64,000 bases of DNA from assembly GCF_007097385.1 (NCBI RefSeq), contig NZ_VJZS01000001.1, forward strand, positions 385,441 through 449,440, in the 5' to 3' direction. This DNA comes from Flavobacterium sp. ZT3R18. GTDB lineage: Bacteria > Bacteroidota > Bacteroidia > Flavobacteriales > Flavobacteriaceae. Below, in pieces: positions 18,325-26,748 of this stretch (position 1 is its first letter; every line of letters begins with the position of its first letter). Below the pieces are notes generated by a model. It was not told the DNA's origin and did no database searches. It saw only the letters and a program-made list of their open reading frames with translations. The position numbers were made by a program, and so were the translations under genes.

Positions 18325-18720
18325 TTAGTTCTGAACTCCAGTAGAAGTTCCCCTAGAAGTCTCCGGATCTAAGTTTTTCATATAAGATTCAATAGTTTTT
18401 ATTCCACCCACAGTACCGGAGGTGTAGTCTACTTCTACGTACCATACGTCGCAGGATTCTGGGGTTACTTCGGAGAAATCATAATCGTATTTCATCGTTA
18501 GGATAGTTCCAGATTCTGTAGGGATTTCTACTGTCGGAGGAGTAGTATCATCGGAGTTTATGTATAATGTAGCTCTGGTTTTTAGAGTTAACGATCCACC
18601 AGGTGGGGTGTAGAATTTTGCAGAGATTAACGGTGCTACTGGGTAACAAACCGTTGCTGGACTTTGAAATACAAAAGGTTCTGTGTTGATACGTGTGATC
18701 TGAATAATTGTGTAGGCCAT
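18325..18720 (-). CDS. Hypothetical protein, 131 residues
   Basis: I do not recognise this protein. It has no signal peptide or membrane segment. The sequence is beta-rich and polar with a proline/threonine-rich middle (DDTTPPTVEIPTESGT) and a YDYDFSEVTPESCDVWYVEVDY segment that looks like paired strands. Two cysteines are present, in ATVCYPV and ESCDVWY. It is transcribed on its own, about 100 bp upstream of the histidine kinase and on the same strand. Intact frame, ATG start and normal composition support a real gene. Confidence 0.6.
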   Translation of the reverse strand: MAYTIIQITRINTEPFVFQSPATVCYPVAPLISAKFYTPPGGSLTLKTRATLYINSDDTTPPTVEIPTESGTILTMKYDYDFSEVTPESCDVWYVEVDYTSGTVGGIKTIESYMKNLDPETSRGTSTGVQN

Positions 18721-18964
18721 AATAATTGGAATGATTTAAGATTAATAGGGTTAAAGGTATTTTTTTTCTTTGAATATTAGGTGTTGATTTTGTTATTTTT
18801 TCTGAATTTATTAGTTTTTTTACGGCAAAGTGGTGTGGATGTCTGGGTTGTTTTTAGGGTTTGGTACTGTTTTTGGATGGTTTTATTTGGTAAAACGAAT
18901 AGTACTTAGGCGCAGTGAGGCTGCGTGAGGGCAATGTTATTAAGTTAAGCGATTTTAGATTGAA

Positions 18965-19057
18965 GATTAACGATTTATGATTTCAGATTTTTGTGTTGTA
19001 AATAGAAAATCGTCGATTTTACGGGTCTTGCACATCTGAAATCATAAATCGTTAATC
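18965..19057. repeat. 24-bp perfect inverted repeat of the AATCATAAATC type
   Basis: The arms 18965-18988 and 19034-19057 are exact reverse complements with a 45-nt spacer. Related words (AATCATAAATCTAAAATC) occur downstream of ftsZ at 2941-2968 and near 3450-3480, so this is one member of a dispersed family. Confidence 0.8.
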
Positions 19058-19134
19058 AAAAATCAGCAATCAAATTTATCATTATATCCTTTACACTAAT
19101 GCGGTCACGCCCAAAGGGTAATTGTTTAAATCGA

Positions 19135-19168
19135 AAAACCCCGTTTCACGTACATGAAACGGGGTTTT
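19135..19168 (-). terminator. Rho-independent terminator of pnp
   Basis: The 14-bp stem AAAACCCCGTTTCA/TGAAACGGGGTTTT with a 6-nt loop lies 36 bp beyond the pnp stop codon, with T residues following on the minus strand. Confidence 0.9.
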
Positions 19169-19203
19169 CTCTATAAATAAACCTTTAGTAAACTAAGATC
19201 TGA

Positions 19204-21336
19204 TTACTCTTTTTTCTCCTCACGTGGAGGTCTTGGCATTAAGGCTTTTTTAGATACTTTCTCTTTACGAGTTTTAGGATCTAAACCTAAATATTTTACC
19301 ATGAATACGTCATTCATGTTCACTACATCCGCAACGTTTTCTGTGCGTTCCCAAGCCAATTCCGATACGTGAAGCAATACTTCGTTTCCTGGGGCGTCAA
19401 GGTATTCTACAACCGCACCAAAATCAAGCATTTTGATTACTTTCACTTCATAAGACTCATTCATTTGAGGTTTGAAAGTAATCGATTGGATTTTAGCCAA
19501 TACCGCTTCAATTCCAGCAGGATCAGTACCTAAAATTTCAATAACACCTTCTTCGTTTACCTCGTTGATTACGATAGTCGTTCCAGTAGCTTTTTGTAAT
19601 TCTTGAATCACTTTTCCACCAGGTCCAATCAAAGCACCAATAAAGTTACCAGGAATGGTTCTAGTGATGATTTTTGGAGCATACGCTTTAACATCCGCTT
19701 TTGGCGCTGCCAAAGTATCTGTAATTTTTCCAAGGATATGCAAACGACCTTCACGAGCTTGAGCCAAAGCCTCCTCCATGATGTGGTATTCTAATCCTTC
19801 GATTTTGATGTCCATTTGACAAGCAGTGATTCCGTCTGCAGTTCCAGTTACTTTAAAGTCCATGTCTCCTAAGTGATCTTCGTCACCCAAGATATCAGAC
19901 AATACAGCAAAACGAGCTCCATCTGTAATCAATCCCATTGCAATTCCAGAAACGGGTTTGATCATTTGAATACCAGCATCCATCAATGCCAATGTTCCAG
20001 CACAAACCGTAGCCATAGAAGAAGAACCGTTAGATTCTAATACTTCAGATACAATACGGATAGTATAAGGACAATCAGCAGGGATCATGTTTTTCAAAGC
20101 ACGTTGTGCTAAGTTTCCGTGACCTACTTCTCTTCTTGAAGTTCCTCTTAGTGGTTTTGCTTCACCAGTAGAGAAAGGAGGGAAGTTATAGTGTAAGTAA
20201 AATTTTTCTTCACCTTGTTCTGATGGAGAGTCAATTTGGTTTGCTTCTCTAGAAGTTCCTAAAGTAGCTGTAGCCAATGCTTGAGTTTCTCCACGAGTAA
20301 ATAATGCTGATCCGTGAACCGATGGTAAATAATCAACTTCTGCCCAGATAGGACGGATTTGATTTGTTTTTCTACCGTCTAAACGTGTTCCTAAATCTAG
20401 AGTTACGTTACGAACAGCTTCTTTATTAGTTTTGTAGAAATATTTAGAAACTAAATCTCCATCTACTGCCAATTCTTCTTCAGTAAACAACGCTTTAACT
20501 TCTTCTTTGATTTCTGCAAATGCAGCTGTTCTTTCTTGTTTTGCTGTTCCTTCTTTTGCAACAGCATAAATTTTATCGTAAGCCGCAGCTTTTACTTTAG
20601 CGTAAATAGCTTCGTCTTCTTTTTCTAACTCGTACGTTCTAGTTTCTTTTTTACCAAAAGCAGCAACTAGTCTTTCTTGAGCAGCGATTTGAATTTTGAT
20701 GGCATCGTGAGCAAATTTAATAGCTTCTACCATTTCCAATTCTGAAATTTCTTTCATTTCACCTTCTACCATTGCGATAGAATCTTTAGAAGCACCAATC
20801 ATCATGTCGATGTCTGATAATTCTAATTGAGCACGACTTGGGTTGATGATGAATTGTCCGTCTACACGTGCAACACGAGCTTCAGAAATTAAGGTTGAAA
20901 AAGGAATGTCAGACAAAGCAAGAGCTGCCGAAGCCGCTAATCCTGCCAATGCATCTGGCATAACGTTATCGTCATGAGACATTAATTGGATCATTACTTG
21001 CGTTTCTGCATGGTAATCATCTGGGAAAAGAGGACGCAATACACGGTCTACTAATCTCATTGTCAAAACTTCGCTGTCGCTTGGTCTTGCTTCTCTTTTG
21101 AAAAATCCACCAGGAAAACGTCCTGCTGCTGCGAATTTTTCACGATAATCTACCGTAAGAGGTAAAAAATCTACTGGGCTTGCTTTACGGGCAGATACAA
21201 CTGTTGCAAGCAACATTGCATTTCCCATTTGAACTACTACTGAACCGTCAGCTTGTTTAGCTAATTTTCCGGTCTCGATTGAGATGCTTCTGCCATCTCC
21301 TAAATCGATAATCTCTTTTGAAACTTTTGGAATCAT
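19204..21336 (-). CDS. pnp: Polyribonucleotide nucleotidyltransferase (PNPase)
   Basis: PNPase degrades RNA 3' to 5' with phosphate and is a core part of RNA turnover. The 710-residue protein has the usual order: first RNase PH domain ([17 protein letters not shown]), helical linker, second RNase PH domain with the catalytic region SGIAMGLI and [19 protein letters not shown], a KH domain with [15 protein letters not shown] at about 575-590, and an S1 domain ([21 protein letters not shown]). The C-terminal tail is charged. It lies downstream of rpsO, the same pairing as in many bacteria, separated by a repeat-filled gap and a terminator. Confidence 0.97.
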   Translation of the reverse strand: MIPKVSKEIIDLGDGRSISIETGKLAKQADGSVVVQMGNAMLLATVVSARKASPVDFLPLTVDYREKFAAAGRFPGGFFKREARPSDSEVLTMRLVDRVLRPLFPDDYHAETQVMIQLMSHDDNVMPDALAGLAASAALALSDIPFSTLISEARVARVDGQFIINPSRAQLELSDIDMMIGASKDSIAMVEGEMKEISELEMVEAIKFAHDAIKIQIAAQERLVAAFGKKETRTYELEKEDEAIYAKVKAAAYDKIYAVAKEGTAKQERTAAFAEIKEEVKALFTEEELAVDGDLVSKYFYKTNKEAVRNVTLDLGTRLDGRKTNQIRPIWAEVDYLPSVHGSALFTRGETQALATATLGTSREANQIDSPSEQGEEKFYLHYNFPPFSTGEAKPLRGTSRREVGHGNLAQRALKNMIPADCPYTIRIVSEVLESNGSSSMATVCAGTLALMDAGIQMIKPVSGIAMGLITDGARFAVLSDILGDEDHLGDMDFKVTGTADGITACQMDIKIEGLEYHIMEEALAQAREGRLHILGKITDTLAAPKADVKAYAPKIITRTIPGNFIGALIGPGGKVIQELQKATGTTIVINEVNEEGVIEILGTDPAGIEAVLAKIQSITFKPQMNESYEVKVIKMLDFGAVVEYLDAPGNEVLLHVSELAWERTENVADVVNMNDVFMVKYLGLDPKTRKEKVSKKALMPRPPREEKKE

Positions 21337-21433
21337 ACTTTATTTTTTGTGATTAAACATGGGTTCTAGTTGTGTTGTAGTTGTAGTTGTTGCGTAGTTA
21401 ATGCCTAAAACCCAATGAAAAACCAAACTTTTT

Positions 21434-21513
21434 TAGCCCCCCAACCCCCGAAGGGGGAGCTTATAATGAAATCAAATGCCTTACGTATTCCCCCTTCGGG
21501 GGTTAGGGGGCTA
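21434..21513. repeat. Inverted pair of the TAGCCCCC...GAAGGGGG element
   Basis: Arm 21434-21460 (TAGCCCCCCAACCCCCGAAG followed by GGGGAGC) and arm 21488-21513 (TTCCCCCTTCGGGGGTTAGG followed by GGGCTA) are near reverse complements. Each arm also holds a CCCCCGAAGGGGG hairpin. A third copy overlaps the groS stop codon at 32510-32535. Confidence 0.85.
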
Positions 21514-21518
21514 AATAA

Positions 21519-21544
21519 AAAAGAGGCACTTTCGCACCTCTTTT
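21519..21544 (-). terminator. Rho-independent terminator of rpsO
   Basis: On the minus strand AAAAGAGG pairs with CCTCTTTT, extended by wobble pairs around a GAAA tetraloop, followed by T residues. It begins 10 bp after the rpsO stop. Confidence 0.8.
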
Positions 21545-21553
21545 GTATATTGA

Positions 21554-21820
21554 TTATTTTCTAATACCCAATACTTTGATAATCTCACGGTATCTGTTGA
21601 TCTCTGTTTTCTTTAAGTAGTCTAACAATGATCTTCTTTTACCTACTAGCAATACTAATGAACGCTCTGTGTTATAATCATGACGATTTTTTTTCAAGTG
21701 CTCAGTAAGGTGGCTAATTCTGAAAGTGAACAAAGCGATTTGCGCTTCTGATTTTCCAGTGTTTGTTTTTTCTCCGTGTTTAGCGAAGATCTCTTCTTTA
21801 ATCTCTTTAGTTAAATACAT
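21554..21820 (-). CDS. rpsO: 30S ribosomal protein S15
   Basis: S15 is a primary binder of 16S rRNA helices 20-22 and helps form the bridge to the large subunit. The 88-residue length and four-helix pattern are standard, with signature motifs NTGKSEAQIALFTFRISHLTEHLKK (residues about 20-44) and LLVGKRRSLLDYLKK. It has its own promoter at 21877-21907 and a terminator immediately downstream, so pnp is probably transcribed separately despite the shared order. Confidence 0.97.
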   Translation of the reverse strand: MYLTKEIKEEIFAKHGEKTNTGKSEAQIALFTFRISHLTEHLKKNRHDYNTERSLVLLVGKRRSLLDYLKKTEINRYREIIKVLGIRK

Positions 21821-21876
21821 TCCAATATTTGTTTAATGATTTTTATGTATGTCCTACAGCTATTGCAAGACGGGTG

Positions 21877-21907
21877 CAAAAGTAAGTCAAAATATTGAAA
21901 TATTCAA
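21877..21907 (-). promoter_or_regulatory. Flavobacterial promoter of rpsO
   Basis: Minus-strand TTG (21905-21907), 20-nt spacer and TACTTTTG (21877-21884) match the Bacteroidota consensus. The start site would be about 50 nt before the rpsO ATG. Confidence 0.7.
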
Positions 21908-21976
21908 AAAATTAAGGAATAAATGATTTTTTGATCCTTAGGTAGGAATCTTCCAATTTTTTAATCTTTGAAATGT

Positions 21977-22432
21977 TTAATAAATTTTTGCAATCTCCTC
22001 ATTTACAAATTCCAAGAATCGCTCATCTTCCTCTGTAAAAGGATCAATTATGTGGCTATCAATATCTATTTGCCCTATGTTTAGTCCATTTACAAAAAGG
22101 GGCACTACGATTTCGGATTTTACCGTAAAACTACATGCTATATAATTGTCTTGTGCACTTACGTCTGGGACAACGAAATTGTTGTTAGAAACTGCAACTT
22201 GCCCACAAATTCCTTTTCCGAAAGGGATAACGGTATGGTCAGTTTCTGCGCCTACGTAAGGACCAAGGTGGAGTGTTTGAGCTTCGTGATTGGCAAAATA
22301 AAACCCGACCCAGTTGTAGTAGGAAATAGAATCACTCAAAAGTTGACAGACCGCTAGCAGTTTTTCATCTCTTGAAAGGTTTGGTTTTGAAGTGATTTGG
22401 GTTACTTTTGGTTGTAATTCTTGAAATGTCAT
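21977..22432 (-). CDS. GAF-domain protein related to free methionine-(R)-sulfoxide reductase
   Basis: A 151-residue single GAF domain. It has the fRMsr layout: WVGFYF near 41-46, IPFGKGICGQVAVS, VVPDVSAQDNYIACS and KSEIVVPLF. fRMsr enzymes reduce free methionine-(R)-sulfoxide using cysteines equivalent to E. coli Cys84, Cys94 and Cys118. Here C76 and C100 keep the exact 24-residue spacing of Cys94 and Cys118, but the Cys84 position is histidine (H66). The enzyme may use one resolving cysteine, or may have lost full activity. It is divergent from xrtF and has a TACTTTTG box at 22448-22455. Confidence 0.85.
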   Translation of the reverse strand: MTFQELQPKVTQITSKPNLSRDEKLLAVCQLLSDSISYYNWVGFYFANHEAQTLHLGPYVGAETDHTVIPFGKGICGQVAVSNNNFVVPDVSAQDNYIACSFTVKSEIVVPLFVNGLNIGQIDIDSHIIDPFTEEDERFLEFVNEEIAKIY

Positions 22433-22447
22433 ATTTTATTTTTTTTA

Positions 22448-22455
22448 CAAAAGTA
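22448..22455 (-). promoter_or_regulatory. TAnnTTTG box for the GAF-domain gene
   Basis: Minus-strand TACTTTTG lies 16-23 nt before the ATG at 22432. No clear TTG at the -33 position was found, so only the -7 element is assigned. Confidence 0.5.
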
Positions 22456-22501
22456 TTTAAAGCTAATTTTAAAATTGCATAGATTTGATGAAAAATTAAT
22501 T

Positions 22502-23038
22502 TTGAGAAAATATTTAATACGATACAAACCTTTTTTGCTTTTTTTGGGCACTTTTTTCTTTACCTATATATTGCTTACTTTTTTGTACCATTTTTTTTTG
22601 GATAGTTATGAGAGGGGTAATGTAGATGCGATTACGCGATTGGTAGCGCAAAATGCCGATGCAGTTCTTTCTGGATTTGATAAAACAGTATTTATTAAGG
22701 AAGATAGCAAAGAGCCTTTTTTTACCTTGTATTTTCATCAAAAAGGATTGGTAAGGATTGTTGAAGGTTGTAACGGAATTAGTTTAATCATACTGTTTAT
22801 TTCTTTTGTGGTGGCTTTTTCGGGAAATCTAAAAAATACCTTGCTTTTTATTTTTGGCGGAAGCCTATTGATTTATGTTCTAAATGTGCTTCGAATTGCT
22901 ATTTTGAGTGTTTTGATTTATTGTTTTCCAAGTCAACTTCATCTCTTGCATGCTGTTCTTTTTCCATTAATTATTTATAGTGTGGTTTTTATGCTGTGGA
23001 TTGTTTGGATAAATAAATTTTCTAAATATGCTAAATAA
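22502..23038 (+). CDS. xrtF: Exosortase family protein XrtF
   Basis: Exosortases are multi-pass membrane transpeptidases that process C-terminal sorting signals. With a TTG start at 22502 the protein is 178 residues and begins MRKYLIRYKPFLLFLGTFF, the normal XrtF N-terminus; an ATG 81 bp upstream in frame would overlap the divergent GAF gene and is less likely. The catalytic triad pattern is present: C90 in EGCNGISL, R131 in NVLRIA and H150 in LLHAVLF. Several transmembrane helices surround them. The next gene overlaps by 11 bp and encodes the XrtF-associated protein. Confidence 0.9.
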   Translation: MRKYLIRYKPFLLFLGTFFFTYILLTFLYHFFLDSYERGNVDAITRLVAQNADAVLSGFDKTVFIKEDSKEPFFTLYFHQKGLVRIVEGCNGISLIILFISFVVAFSGNLKNTLLFIFGGSLLIYVLNVLRIAILSVLIYCFPSQLHLLHAVLFPLIIYSVVFMLWIVWINKFSKYAK

Positions 23039-23480
23039 AATACTTCAAAATAAGGCAAATATTTTCATTTCACTCCTTCTAGTTTGTTTGTTGGCTGCCG
23101 TCCGTGGTTTTGAAGATGATTTGTTCTATGATCCTTTATTGGTTTATTTTGAGGGAGATTATATGGCTATGCCTTTGCCAGAATTTAATCCTTTGCTATT
23201 ATTTTTAGGTTTGTTGTTTCGTTATGTTTTGAATACCATTTTATCATTGGGGATTATTTATTTTCTTTTTAAAGATAAAGAAATGGTCAAATTTGCTTCG
23301 ATTTTATATCTCATCTTTTTTTTGATTTTGATGGGGGCTTTCTTTTTTATCCTTTATTTTTATGGAAATCAAAATAATTTTCTGCTGTTTTATGTGCGTC
23401 GGTTTTTGATTCAACCTTTATTCTTAATTCTTTTTACACCAGCGTTTTATTTTCAAAAGCTAGGGTCTGTTAAGAAATAA
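23028..23480 (+). CDS. Exosortase F system-associated protein
   Basis: A 150-residue membrane protein found with XrtF in Flavobacteriia. It has an N-terminal helix (IFISLLLVCLLAAVRGF), a short polar segment with FYDPLLVYFEGDY, and three more hydrophobic helices. Its start overlaps the end of xrtF by 11 bp, indicating coupled translation. Its exact role in sorting is unknown. The last codons (LGSVKK, stop) fall inside the left end of a 204-bp inverted-repeat element, so the native C-terminus was probably altered by that insertion. Confidence 0.88.
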   Translation: MLNKILQNKANIFISLLLVCLLAAVRGFEDDLFYDPLLVYFEGDYMAMPLPEFNPLLLFLGLLFRYVLNTILSLGIIYFLFKDKEMVKFASILYLIFFLILMGAFFFILYFYGNQNNFLLFYVRRFLIQPLFLILFTPAFYFQKLGSVKK

Positions 23481-23666
23481 ATGGTACAGAATTGGCGAAG
23501 TTATTTTGTTGTTCTTCAAGGTAAAAATTATTTTAGTGCAGCGCTATTAAAATAATTTTTAACGCAGAAAATGAGCAAAAGAACGAGATAAAACGAAGTT
23601 CACTGAATACCAATTAAAAATATTGACTTAGTGAAGTAAATGGATTGGTTATTTTTTAACAGACCC
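23463..23666. mobile_element. 204-bp MITE-like palindromic element flanked by TA
   Basis: The ends GGGTCTGTTAAGAAATAA and, reverse-complemented, GGGTCTGTTAAAAAATAA differ at one position. The element is bounded by TA on both sides (23461-23462 and 23667-23668), consistent with a TA target duplication as made by IS630/Tc1-type transposases. The interior is itself loosely palindromic, with an AAAAATTATTTTA...TAAAATAATTTTT hairpin near 23530-23562. It has no open frame, so it would be non-autonomous. The family assignment is inference. Confidence 0.65.
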
Positions 23667-23735
23667 TAAGTAAGTAATTCTTTTTTTATATCTTTAATGT
23701 AAATCTGATGCGACTCATTGTCAAATATATAAAAG

Positions 23736-24566
23736 ATGAAAATTGTAAAACATTCTGGTGCTATTGTTGATTTTAACCGATCGAAATTGAAGCAGTCTCT
23801 ACTGAAATCTGGGGCGACTGCTGCTATAGTTGATGATGTTTTACATCTGATTGAAAAAGAAATTTTCGAAGGTATTTCTACCAAACGTATTTATAAAATG
23901 GCTTTTGGACTTCTAAAAAAAGCCTCCAATTCGCAGGCTGCCCGATATAATTTAAGAGAAGCGATTCGGTTATTAGGTCCTGCGGGCTTTTTCTTCGAAA
24001 AGTTCATTGCCCGACTTTTTGCCTCCGAACATTATGAAACCAAGGTTAATGTGATTTTGCAGGGCAAATGTGTTTCGCATGAAATTGATGTAGTAGTTAG
24101 GAAAAGTAATGTAATTACTATGGTAGAGTGTAAGTTTCACGTAGGGAGAGAAGCCGCTACTGATGTGAAAGTGCCAATGTATATTTTATCCCGATTCAAT
24201 GATTTAAAAGAGAAAAAGCATGAGATATTTTCTAGAAATGATGCTATTTCAAAATGTTGGATTGTTACCAATAATCGCTTTACTACCGATGCTATTGATT
24301 TTGCTAAATGTTCAGGTCTTAATTTGATGTGTTGGGATTACCCTGCAACCAATAATCTAAAAACAAAAATAGACAACAATCAATTGTATCCGATAACTTG
24401 CTTAACAACCTTGACTCTTGCTGAAAAGGAAAAATTATTGATTTTGGATGTTATTTTAGTTCAAGAGATTATTAACAATAGAACGGATTTGGAGAAAATA
24501 GGTTTGAGTTCCAATAGAATAAAGAACGTGATTAAAGAAGCATCGGAGTTGTGTAGGTTTATATAG
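23736..24566 (+). CDS. ATP-cone domain fused to a PD-(D/E)xK nuclease domain
   Basis: A 276-residue fusion. Residues 1-88 form an ATP-cone: VKHSGAIVDFNRSKLKQSLLKSGA, ending near LREAIRLLGPAGFFFEKF; this nucleotide-sensing module is best known from ribonucleotide reductases and NrdR. Residues about 88-200 form an Mrr-like restriction-endonuclease fold with the site D118 (EIDVVV), E131 and K133 (MVECKF). The C-terminal part may be a helical DNA-binding or regulatory tail (ILVQEIINNRTDLEKIGLSS). It precedes a beta-CASP metallo-hydrolase gene on the same strand. A nucleotide-regulated nuclease is a reasonable inference; the substrate is unknown. Confidence 0.85.
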   Translation: MKIVKHSGAIVDFNRSKLKQSLLKSGATAAIVDDVLHLIEKEIFEGISTKRIYKMAFGLLKKASNSQAARYNLREAIRLLGPAGFFFEKFIARLFASEHYETKVNVILQGKCVSHEIDVVVRKSNVITMVECKFHVGREAATDVKVPMYILSRFNDLKEKKHEIFSRNDAISKCWIVTNNRFTTDAIDFAKCSGLNLMCWDYPATNNLKTKIDNNQLYPITCLTTLTLAEKEKLLILDVILVQEIINNRTDLEKIGLSSNRIKNVIKEASELCRFI

Positions 24567-24846
24567 TTTTTTTGTGTTACCCTGAATTGAGTAGGTTTTG
24601 CAAATTTTCAAAAAAAAGGAGCCACGAATTGCACTAATTTACACGAAAATTGGAGCGTTTTAATTTGCTTCGCCTATTCGCCTTTTAGGCTCGGGTCACA
24701 AATTTCTTAAAACAGATAAAATTTGTGCAATTCAATTTTAAAATTAAATATAATTTGTGACAATTCGTGAAATTCGTGGCAAAATTTTTTACCTACACAA
24801 TTCGTGGTGGAACAGTTTTTTTTCGATTAATCTAAATTCAATTAAA
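24567..24846. repeat. Imperfect inverted repeat of the GCCACGAATT family
   Basis: The left arm starts at 24621 (GCCACGAATTGCACTAATTT) and the right arm ends at 24780; reverse-complemented it reads GCCACGAATTTCACGAATTG. The same sequence family frames the GxxExxY pseudogene at 36498-37014. Here no gene lies between the arms. The rest of the gap holds only AT-rich DNA. Confidence 0.7.
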
Positions 24847-26202
24847 ATGAAAATCACATGCATTGGCGGGGTGGGAACGGTTACGGGTTCAAAAACTTTG
24901 GTAGAAAGTAATGGAATTCGGATTTTGATAGACTGTGGACAATTTCAAGGATTAAAACCTTTGCGGGAACTCAATTGGGAGCCTTTGCCTATTTTGCCTT
25001 CCACGATAGATTGTGTATTGTTAACACACGGCCATTTAGATCATTGTGGCTGGTTGCCCAGATTAGTAAATCAAGGTTTTGATGGTAAAATATATTGCAC
25101 CAGCCCGACCAAAGACGTTGCCAAGCTCATTCTCTTGGATAGTGCCAAAATTCAAGAAGAAGATGCTAAGTTGGCTAATGAAGGAAAGTATTCTAAGCAC
25201 AAAATAGCAGAGCCACTTTATAATGTAGCTCAAGCAGAAGAGGTTTTTCCTCATTTTAGAATAATAAACCCTAACGAGGTAATTAATTTAGACGCCGAAA
25301 TCGAAGCTGTTTTTACCAATGCAGGACATATTCTTGGAGCATGTATTATTGAACTGAGACTCGAAAATAAAATTTTAGTTTTTTCGGGAGATATAGGCCG
25401 GGATAATGATGTGTTGATGTTTCCTCCTGTAAAACCCAAAAAAGCAGATTATGTTTTCCTCGAAAGTACCTACGGAAACAAGCTTCATCCAGACACAGAC
25501 CCCAAAGTAGAACTCGAAAAGTATATTAATGACACGGTGCAAAATGGGGGAACTATCATAATTCCTAGTTTTGCCGTTGAACGTGCCCAAAGTGTAATGT
25601 ACATGCTTTGGCAATTGAAAGAAGAAGGTAGGATTCCAAATATTCCTTATGTTATAGATACGCCTATGGGGATCAGTATGCTAGGGCTGTTTACGGCTAA
25701 TAGAAAATGGCATAGATTGCCCGAAAACGAATTTACCGCTATGTGTAAAATGTTTACGATGATTTCAGAGTATCAAGAATCGATTGACACCATTTATAAT
25801 AAACAATCAAAAGTAGTAATTGCAGCCAGCGGAATGGTTACTGGTGGTAGAGTTTTGAGTTATTTGGAACGGTATATTCAATTACCGGAAACTACCGTGA
25901 TTATTGTTGGATATCAAGGCGAAGGAACCCGCGGCAGAGATTTATTAGAAGGAGCGACAGATGTGAAAATTCGCGGGAAATATTATCAAGTTAAAGCCAA
26001 TGTGGTTGAAATAGAAGGTTTGTCGGCACATGGGGATCAAAAGGACTTGTTGAATTGGCTTTCGGATTTGGGAAAACCCCCGAAAAAAGTTTTTTTGGTG
26101 CACGGAGAAAAGGAACCAGCCGAAGAACTTCAAATGAAGATTGAGGAAAAATATGGTTTTGAATGTGTTATTCCAATGATGGGACAAGTCTTTGAATTGT
26201 AA
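24847..26202 (+). CDS. Beta-CASP metallo-beta-lactamase-fold RNase-like hydrolase
   Basis: A 451-residue enzyme of the metallo-beta-lactamase superfamily with beta-CASP and RMMBL domains, the group that includes RNA-processing nucleases such as CPSF73 and archaeal and bacterial relatives. The ATG at 24847 is chosen over an upstream in-frame start inside the repeat. The metal motif HGHLDH is at 61-66, with further ligands in AGHILGA and VFSGDIG. The beta-CASP region carries FLESTYGNKLH and IPSFAVERAQ, and the RMMBL end shows GLSAHGDQKDLLNWL and FLVHGEKEPAEEL. Its upstream neighbour is an ATP-cone nuclease. Confidence 0.93.
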   Translation: MKITCIGGVGTVTGSKTLVESNGIRILIDCGQFQGLKPLRELNWEPLPILPSTIDCVLLTHGHLDHCGWLPRLVNQGFDGKIYCTSPTKDVAKLILLDSAKIQEEDAKLANEGKYSKHKIAEPLYNVAQAEEVFPHFRIINPNEVINLDAEIEAVFTNAGHILGACIIELRLENKILVFSGDIGRDNDVLMFPPVKPKKADYVFLESTYGNKLHPDTDPKVELEKYINDTVQNGGTIIIPSFAVERAQSVMYMLWQLKEEGRIPNIPYVIDTPMGISMLGLFTANRKWHRLPENEFTAMCKMFTMISEYQESIDTIYNKQSKVVIAASGMVTGGRVLSYLERYIQLPETTVIIVGYQGEGTRGRDLLEGATDVKIRGKYYQVKANVVEIEGLSAHGDQKDLLNWLSDLGKPPKKVFLVHGEKEPAEELQMKIEEKYGFECVIPMMGQVFEL

Positions 26203-26262
26203 TGTTAGAATCTATTTCTAAACTTTAACAAGAATTTGATTTTTTAGAGTTGATAATAATGC

Positions 26263-26270
26263 TAATTTTG
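26263..26270 (+). promoter_or_regulatory. TAnnTTTG box just upstream of the HYC_CC_PP gene
   Basis: TAATTTTG ends 5 nt before the ATG at 26275. If it is a -7 element, the transcript would begin at or near the start codon, giving a leaderless or nearly leaderless mRNA. No TTG lies at the ideal spacing. Confidence 0.4.
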
Positions 26271-26274
26271 CAGT

Positions 26275-26685
26275 ATGAATTTCAAAAAACAGATAAGTGT
26301 ATTTTTAGCAGTCTTATTATTGGTTTCCAATGTAGGATTAGCATTTAATGTGCATTATTGTGGGGGTGAAATTGCCTCAGTTTCTTTGAATTCTACTTTG
26401 CCTTCACTACAAAGTGAAAAGGGTTGTTGCGAGACAAAAGCTAGCAAAAAAGACAGTTGTTGCAAAGACAAAAAAATTGTCGTTCAGAAAAAAACCGACA
26501 ATGGAGTTGTTAAATCTTTTTCTTTTCAGTTTAATTATGCTTTTGTAGTTCCAGAATACAACCCGATTGTTTTTACTACTGTACCTAGTTTTAAAAACAA
26601 TTCAAACCTTTCTTATTATTGCGATGCTAACTCACCGCCACTTTTCAAGCTGTACAGCCAATACCTCCTTTACGATAGATTGTAA
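26275..26685 (+). CDS. HYC_CC_PP family protein
   Basis: A 136-residue secreted or membrane-anchored protein of the Bacteroidota HYC_CC_PP type. After an N-terminal hydrophobic segment (QISVFLAVLLLVSNVGLAF) it has HYC at 27-29, CC pairs at 51-52 and 62-63 in a lysine-rich loop (KGCCETKASKKDSCCKDKK), and a C-terminal PP in NSPPLFKLYSQ. The cysteine and histidine positions suggest metal binding. It stands 63 bp before a TonB receptor gene and upstream of an HMA-domain gene, so the three likely form a metal-handling unit. Confidence 0.88.
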   Translation: MNFKKQISVFLAVLLLVSNVGLAFNVHYCGGEIASVSLNSTLPSLQSEKGCCETKASKKDSCCKDKKIVVQKKTDNGVVKSFSFQFNYAFVVPEYNPIVFTTVPSFKNNSNLSYYCDANSPPLFKLYSQYLLYDRL

Positions 26686-26748
26686 TGTTTAATTTGAGTT
26701 GAACCCATTTTGTGTGGTTTGACATTTTTAATCATTATAAACTAAATC

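Larger units (their letters stand above)
18721..19203. other. Intergenic region with inverted repeat and pnp terminator
   Basis: No gene in this 480-bp stretch. It contains the 24-bp inverted repeat at 18965-19057 and the pnp terminator at 19135-19168. The segment 18780-18960 shows nothing recognisable. Confidence 0.6.
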
